A model generated the notes under the pieces. It had not been told where the DNA came from. It saw only the letters and a list, made by a program, of their open reading frames with translations, and searched no databases. 40,903 bases of DNA from Bacteroidales bacterium (GTDB lineage Bacteria > Bacteroidota > Bacteroidia > Bacteroidales > Bacteroidaceae). The stretch is taken from positions 1 through 40,903 of the forward strand of contig JALFTM010000189.1 of assembly GCA_022788345.1 (NCBI GenBank). The letters run 5' to 3'. Position numbers and translations under genes: made by a program. How positions within the stretch are numbered: the first letter of the stretch is position 1; every line of letters starts with the position of its first letter. Shown here one piece after another: positions 37,323 to 40,903 of the stretch.

Positions 37323-38198
37323 TTATAGAGCGTTCAACACTTGCTCTTTAATTTGCTCCAATTCGTCTTTCATTTTCACCACAATGTTCTGCATTTCGGC
37401 TTGATTGCTTTTAGAACCTGTAGTGTTAATTTCGCGGCCCATTTCTTGAGCTATGAAACCCAGCTTCTTCCCTTGTCCTGCAGGACCATTGAGAGTCTCA
37501 CGAAAATAGTTGAGATGATTGCTCAAACGCTGTTTCTCTTCGCTGATGTCGAGTTTCTCAATGTAGTAGATAAGTTCCTGCTCCAAGCGGTTCTTGTCGT
37601 AGTCGATGCCCGTGAGTTCAGCCAAACGCTCTTCGAGCTGTTTGCGGATACGATCCACGCGCGCTTGTTCAAAAGGCACTATTTCGTGCATGAGACGTTC
37701 GATATTATCGACTTTCTCGACAAACTTTTTCGCCAAGGCTTCCCCCTCTTGATTACGGAAGTCAACAAAATGTACTAATGCTTCTTCAACGCAAGCCTTG
37801 ACTACATTCCACTCCTCCTCAGAAAGTTCTTCTATTGTTTGTGTTTGAGTCACTTCTGGGAGACGGAGAATCAACTCTAAAAGATTGCTTGGCGTGTCTA
37901 AACCTTGCGCCACAGCAAGAGCCTCGATTTGCTCTTTATAGTTTGCTACGGCCTCGGAGGATATGGCTGGCATCTGTTGAACCTTGCCTTTTTCGGCCAA
38001 AATAGATAGTTCTGCTTTACCACGCAACACCACTGCACCAACCATTTGACGCAATTCCATCTCCTTCTCACGATAGAGAGGAGCGATGCGTGCTGTGAGG
38101 TCGAGGTTCTTGGAGTTGAGCGAGCGAATTTCGACAACGATTTTCTTACCATTATATAGGGCGTCAGCTTTGCCGTAGCCCGTCATAGATTGTAACAT
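37323..38198 (-). CDS. YicC family protein (endoribonuclease YicC-like)
   Basis: MLQSMTGYGKA N-terminus; C-terminal GKKLGFIAQEMGREINTTGSKSNQAEMQNIVVKMKDELEQIKEQVLN. Confidence 0.95.
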   Translation of the reverse strand: MLQSMTGYGKADALYNGKKIVVEIRSLNSKNLDLTARIAPLYREKEMELRQMVGAVVLRGKAELSILAEKGKVQQMPAISSEAVANYKEQIEALAVAQGLDTPSNLLELILRLPEVTQTQTIEELSEEEWNVVKACVEEALVHFVDFRNQEGEALAKKFVEKVDNIERLMHEIVPFEQARVDRIRKQLEERLAELTGIDYDKNRLEQELIYYIEKLDISEEKQRLSNHLNYFRETLNGPAGQGKKLGFIAQEMGREINTTGSKSNQAEMQNIVVKMKDELEQIKEQVLNAL

Positions 38199-38216
38199 AG
38201 GATAGGGGAGGATTGT

Positions 38217-39044
38217 TTACTTGGTGTATTTCTGAAGTTCGAGTGCCATTTCAGCTTGAAGTTCTCGGGCTTTCTCTTCTGCCACTTCGGCAAAGCGTTC
38301 TGTGGTATCGGCATGGATAATTCCACGCGAGGAATTGACGAGCAAACCGCAGTCTTTGGTCATACCATATTGGCAAACATCTGCCAACGAACCACCCTGT
38401 GCGCCAACACCTGGAACGAGGAGGAAATGCTCGGGAGCAACCTTGCGAATGTCGGCAAAGAGCGAGCCTTGCGTTGCGCCTACGACATACATCATGTTCT
38501 CATCGTTGCCCCATTTTTGCGAAACACGCAAAACACGCTCAAAGAGACGTTCGCCAGCTGTGTCTTCCGTGAGCTGGAAGTCGTGCGAGCCTTTGTTGCT
38601 GGTCAATGCAAGGAGAATGACCCACTTATTGGGGTAGACAAGGAAGGGCTTCACGCTGTCTTCACCCATATAAGGCGCAACTGTAATGGCATCTACGTTT
38701 GAATCGCCAAAGAGTCCACGGGCATACATCGCAGAAGTATTTCCAATATCGCCCCGCTTAGCATCGGCAATAATAAATTGGTCGGGATAATTCTCTTGGA
38801 TATAAGCAACTGTTTTTTCAAATGCCTGCCAGCCCTTCAAACCGTGGCATTCATAGAACGCCAAGTTGGGTTTATATGCCACGCAGTAGGGCGCAGTGGC
38901 ATCAATGATAGCTTTGTTGAAAAGAAAAATCCCGTCTTCTGCCTCCTGCAAGTGCGCAGGCATCTTGTCAATGTCGGGATCAAGTCCCACGCAAAGGAAC
39001 GACTGTTTGCGCTGGATATTGGAAATGAGTTCTTGCTTGTTCAT
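38217..39044 (-). CDS. pyrF: Orotidine 5'-phosphate decarboxylase
   Basis: [62 protein letters not shown]. Confidence 0.95.
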   Translation of the reverse strand: MNKQELISNIQRKQSFLCVGLDPDIDKMPAHLQEAEDGIFLFNKAIIDATAPYCVAYKPNLAFYECHGLKGWQAFEKTVAYIQENYPDQFIIADAKRGDIGNTSAMYARGLFGDSNVDAITVAPYMGEDSVKPFLVYPNKWVILLALTSNKGSHDFQLTEDTAGERLFERVLRVSQKWGNDENMMYVVGATQGSLFADIRKVAPEHFLLVPGVGAQGGSLADVCQYGMTKDCGLLVNSSRGIIHADTTERFAEVAEEKARELQAEMALELQKYTK

Positions 39045-39125
39045 TGTGAAAAGTATGTGTGATTAAAGAGGAAAGTTGTACTTCATCGGAGAAGTTTTCC
39101 TACTCCCAATCTTTATAAAGCGATG

Positions 39126-40871
39126 TTACTTGCGCAATAGCAAACCATCTATTGTACCATATATCTCCTTAGGCTTTTCTTCTTCTAACCGCTTGACAAG
39201 ATCAACCTCCGTGAGATAGAAATACAAGTTTGGCTTATTGGTTCGAACAAGTATAGGCTGGAAAGACGAAGCGTTGTCACTCATCGTCTCAATGGTTTTC
39301 TGCGAAAGAAAAACTTCAACTTGAGTTTCCTGTTTAGTCTCCTTGAGCTGGAAGGAAAGTTTGAAGCTAATAGTATCTGACTGTATTTCGTGCGCTTTCC
39401 ACGAACAGCCGTTATTTACTACTATATACTCCTTAAAATCCTGCGGAATAGGAATAAACTGCTCCTCATCATCGCTATCGCCAAAGCTCCAGACAATCTC
39501 ACGAAGTAAATCTTCCTCTTGACTATAATAGAAATCGGATATCGAAACATTCTCTTTGACAATATCGTTAAGCGCTCCCTCTTCATAAGTGTCGGAGATA
39601 TAGTAGAGCTTCTCCAGTAAAGTATTCTTTTCCTTGGGGGATAGTTTAGCGAGCAGGTTTGTTAGCTCTGATTTATCCATTGGAAGTTTAGGTTGAGGGC
39701 TAACAGAGCGGATAATGCTCAATGCCTCTCCTTTCAACTTATTATATGTGATATTAGCAAAGCTCCAAGGGCCAATTGAGGCGAGAACAAGAATAAATGA
39801 GAGGGAGAAGAATAGCCATTTGATGCGCTGAGAACGAGTGATGAATAGATAGATTGCGACAGCGTAGCACCATAGGTTGAAGGTCAAGAGATAGAGGCGA
39901 GCAATGGTGATGCCATAGTCGCTCAAACGACGCCCAATACCTATGCTCATTAGAACGAGCAGAGGCAAAATGATAAGAGGAAGCCAACGACATAACCACT
40001 CATTGTAGCGATTCTCTTTGGTTTGTCGAACTGGGTAGAGTAGGATAACCAACAGCACACTCCCGATGAAGAGAATACTAATAGGATAAGAAACCCAGCC
40101 GTTGGGCAGTTCCCACGCGATTAGAATTCTTATAGCATATACATATAGAATAAGCGTGTAGATGCAGAGCAGGGGAGCAAGAATGTAGCGTGCAAAGATG
40201 TTGATAATAGAGAGCGAATGTATGGTGTAATCCGCTATCTGCGAAGGCTTGGGTTGCTGTACAAGGAAAAGGAATACGGAGAAAAGCAAGAGAGCAAGAA
40301 TGGCAAAGTGCGCATATAGGTTACTTTCTATACTGATATCAAAGAGTATGTTCAGCATCGCCAGTATCAAGGATAGTCCGCCATAGAGGAGTGCCCCAAT
40401 AAAGAAAGAAATAATGAACGTTGTGAGGGTGCGCAGACCAAAGTTCCAATAGGGGGTGTCATTTGTGGCTTCACTGAAAGGGAGGAAAAGTGTGCATATA
40501 CAAATGAAGATACAGAGTGAAGCATTTCCCAGCAGTGTAGGCACTGTAACTGTAGAGGTTATGAAAAGACAGATGCTGTTTACTAACCAAGCTAATTGAA
40601 GTACTGCGAATAAGATATACTTCCCCTTTTTACTCCAAGAAGCAGTTTCTTGCCACAACTGCAATCCGAATGAAAGAACTGCACCTGTGGCTAAGTAATA
40701 AACAGAGACGACAAACCATCTTTCATTCCAGTACTCTGTCTTTTCAACAGAGAAACAAAGCAACAAGCTCAATGCGACAACTTGGAGTAGTGGCAGGGCA
40801 AAGCGGGTCAAGGTCTCGGAGACCTTCTCCGAAGAGAAGGATGCTGTGAAATTCCTTAGTGCTGTTTTCAT
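39126..40871 (-). CDS. DUF4153 multi-pass membrane protein
   Basis: About a dozen hydrophobic segments; YWNFGLRTLTTFIISFFIGALLYGGLSLILAMLNILFDI is typical of the family; soluble C-terminal region. Confidence 0.8.
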   Translation of the reverse strand: MKTALRNFTASFSSEKVSETLTRFALPLLQVVALSLLLCFSVEKTEYWNERWFVVSVYYLATGAVLSFGLQLWQETASWSKKGKYILFAVLQLAWLVNSICLFITSTVTVPTLLGNASLCIFICICTLFLPFSEATNDTPYWNFGLRTLTTFIISFFIGALLYGGLSLILAMLNILFDISIESNLYAHFAILALLLFSVFLFLVQQPKPSQIADYTIHSLSIINIFARYILAPLLCIYTLILYVYAIRILIAWELPNGWVSYPISILFIGSVLLVILLYPVRQTKENRYNEWLCRWLPLIILPLLVLMSIGIGRRLSDYGITIARLYLLTFNLWCYAVAIYLFITRSQRIKWLFFSLSFILVLASIGPWSFANITYNKLKGEALSIIRSVSPQPKLPMDKSELTNLLAKLSPKEKNTLLEKLYYISDTYEEGALNDIVKENVSISDFYYSQEEDLLREIVWSFGDSDDEEQFIPIPQDFKEYIVVNNGCSWKAHEIQSDTISFKLSFQLKETKQETQVEVFLSQKTIETMSDNASSFQPILVRTNKPNLYFYLTEVDLVKRLEEEKPKEIYGTIDGLLLRK

Positions 40872-40903
40872 TATAGTGCAAGTGAAAACCTCAAAGAGGT
40901 ATG

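Noticed and set aside
37341-37778. 145 aa plus-strand ORF antisense to the yicC-family gene
   Set aside because: Opposite a well-supported conserved gene; composition reflects the complementary strand.
39045-39125. Imperfect inverted repeat (aggaaa...tttcct with inner acttc/gaagt) between pyrF and the DUF4153 gene
   Set aside because: The stem needs a 5 nt bulge and has no clear T-tract; too weak to call a terminator.

Overview
The 40.9 kb window is probably from a Bacteroidota chromosome, most likely Bacteroidales (inferred from family content and TAnnTTTG promoter-like motifs; no 16S is present). Most of it is compact housekeeping DNA in three strand blocks. (i) About 1.6-19.8 kb, minus strand: trxA, panB, a HAD hydrolase, folC, dnaJ, grpE, a nucleoside phosphorylase, an aminotransferase class IV (pabC-like) gene, pabB, dnaE, rnz, mutS2, an outer-membrane beta-barrel gene, and a LysM plus solute-binding protein gene. 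(ii) About 20.1-30.5 kb, plus strand: a GT90-like glycosyltransferase, lon, tgt, an LptF/LptG-type permease, a DEAD-box helicase, a repeat-containing membrane protein, a MaoC-like dehydratase, a YigZ-family gene and a GNAT gene. (iii) About 30.6-40.9 kb, minus strand: an AddB-like nuclease, an AddA-like helicase/nuclease, gmk, a YicC-family gene, pyrF and a DUF4153 membrane protein. The first 1.4 kb is accessory-like: three overlapping plus-strand ORFs of unknown function, the first interrupted by an in-frame TAG. Several perfect or near-perfect terminator hairpins can be read directly. I see no rRNA, tRNA, CRISPR array, transposase or integrase. The best candidates for something undescribed are the 5' cassette (two possibly paralogous orphan ORFs plus the interrupted small ORF), the LysM/solute-binding plus beta-barrel pair, and the three-repeat membrane protein at 27.9-28.9 kb. 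None of these is established as a novel system from sequence alone.
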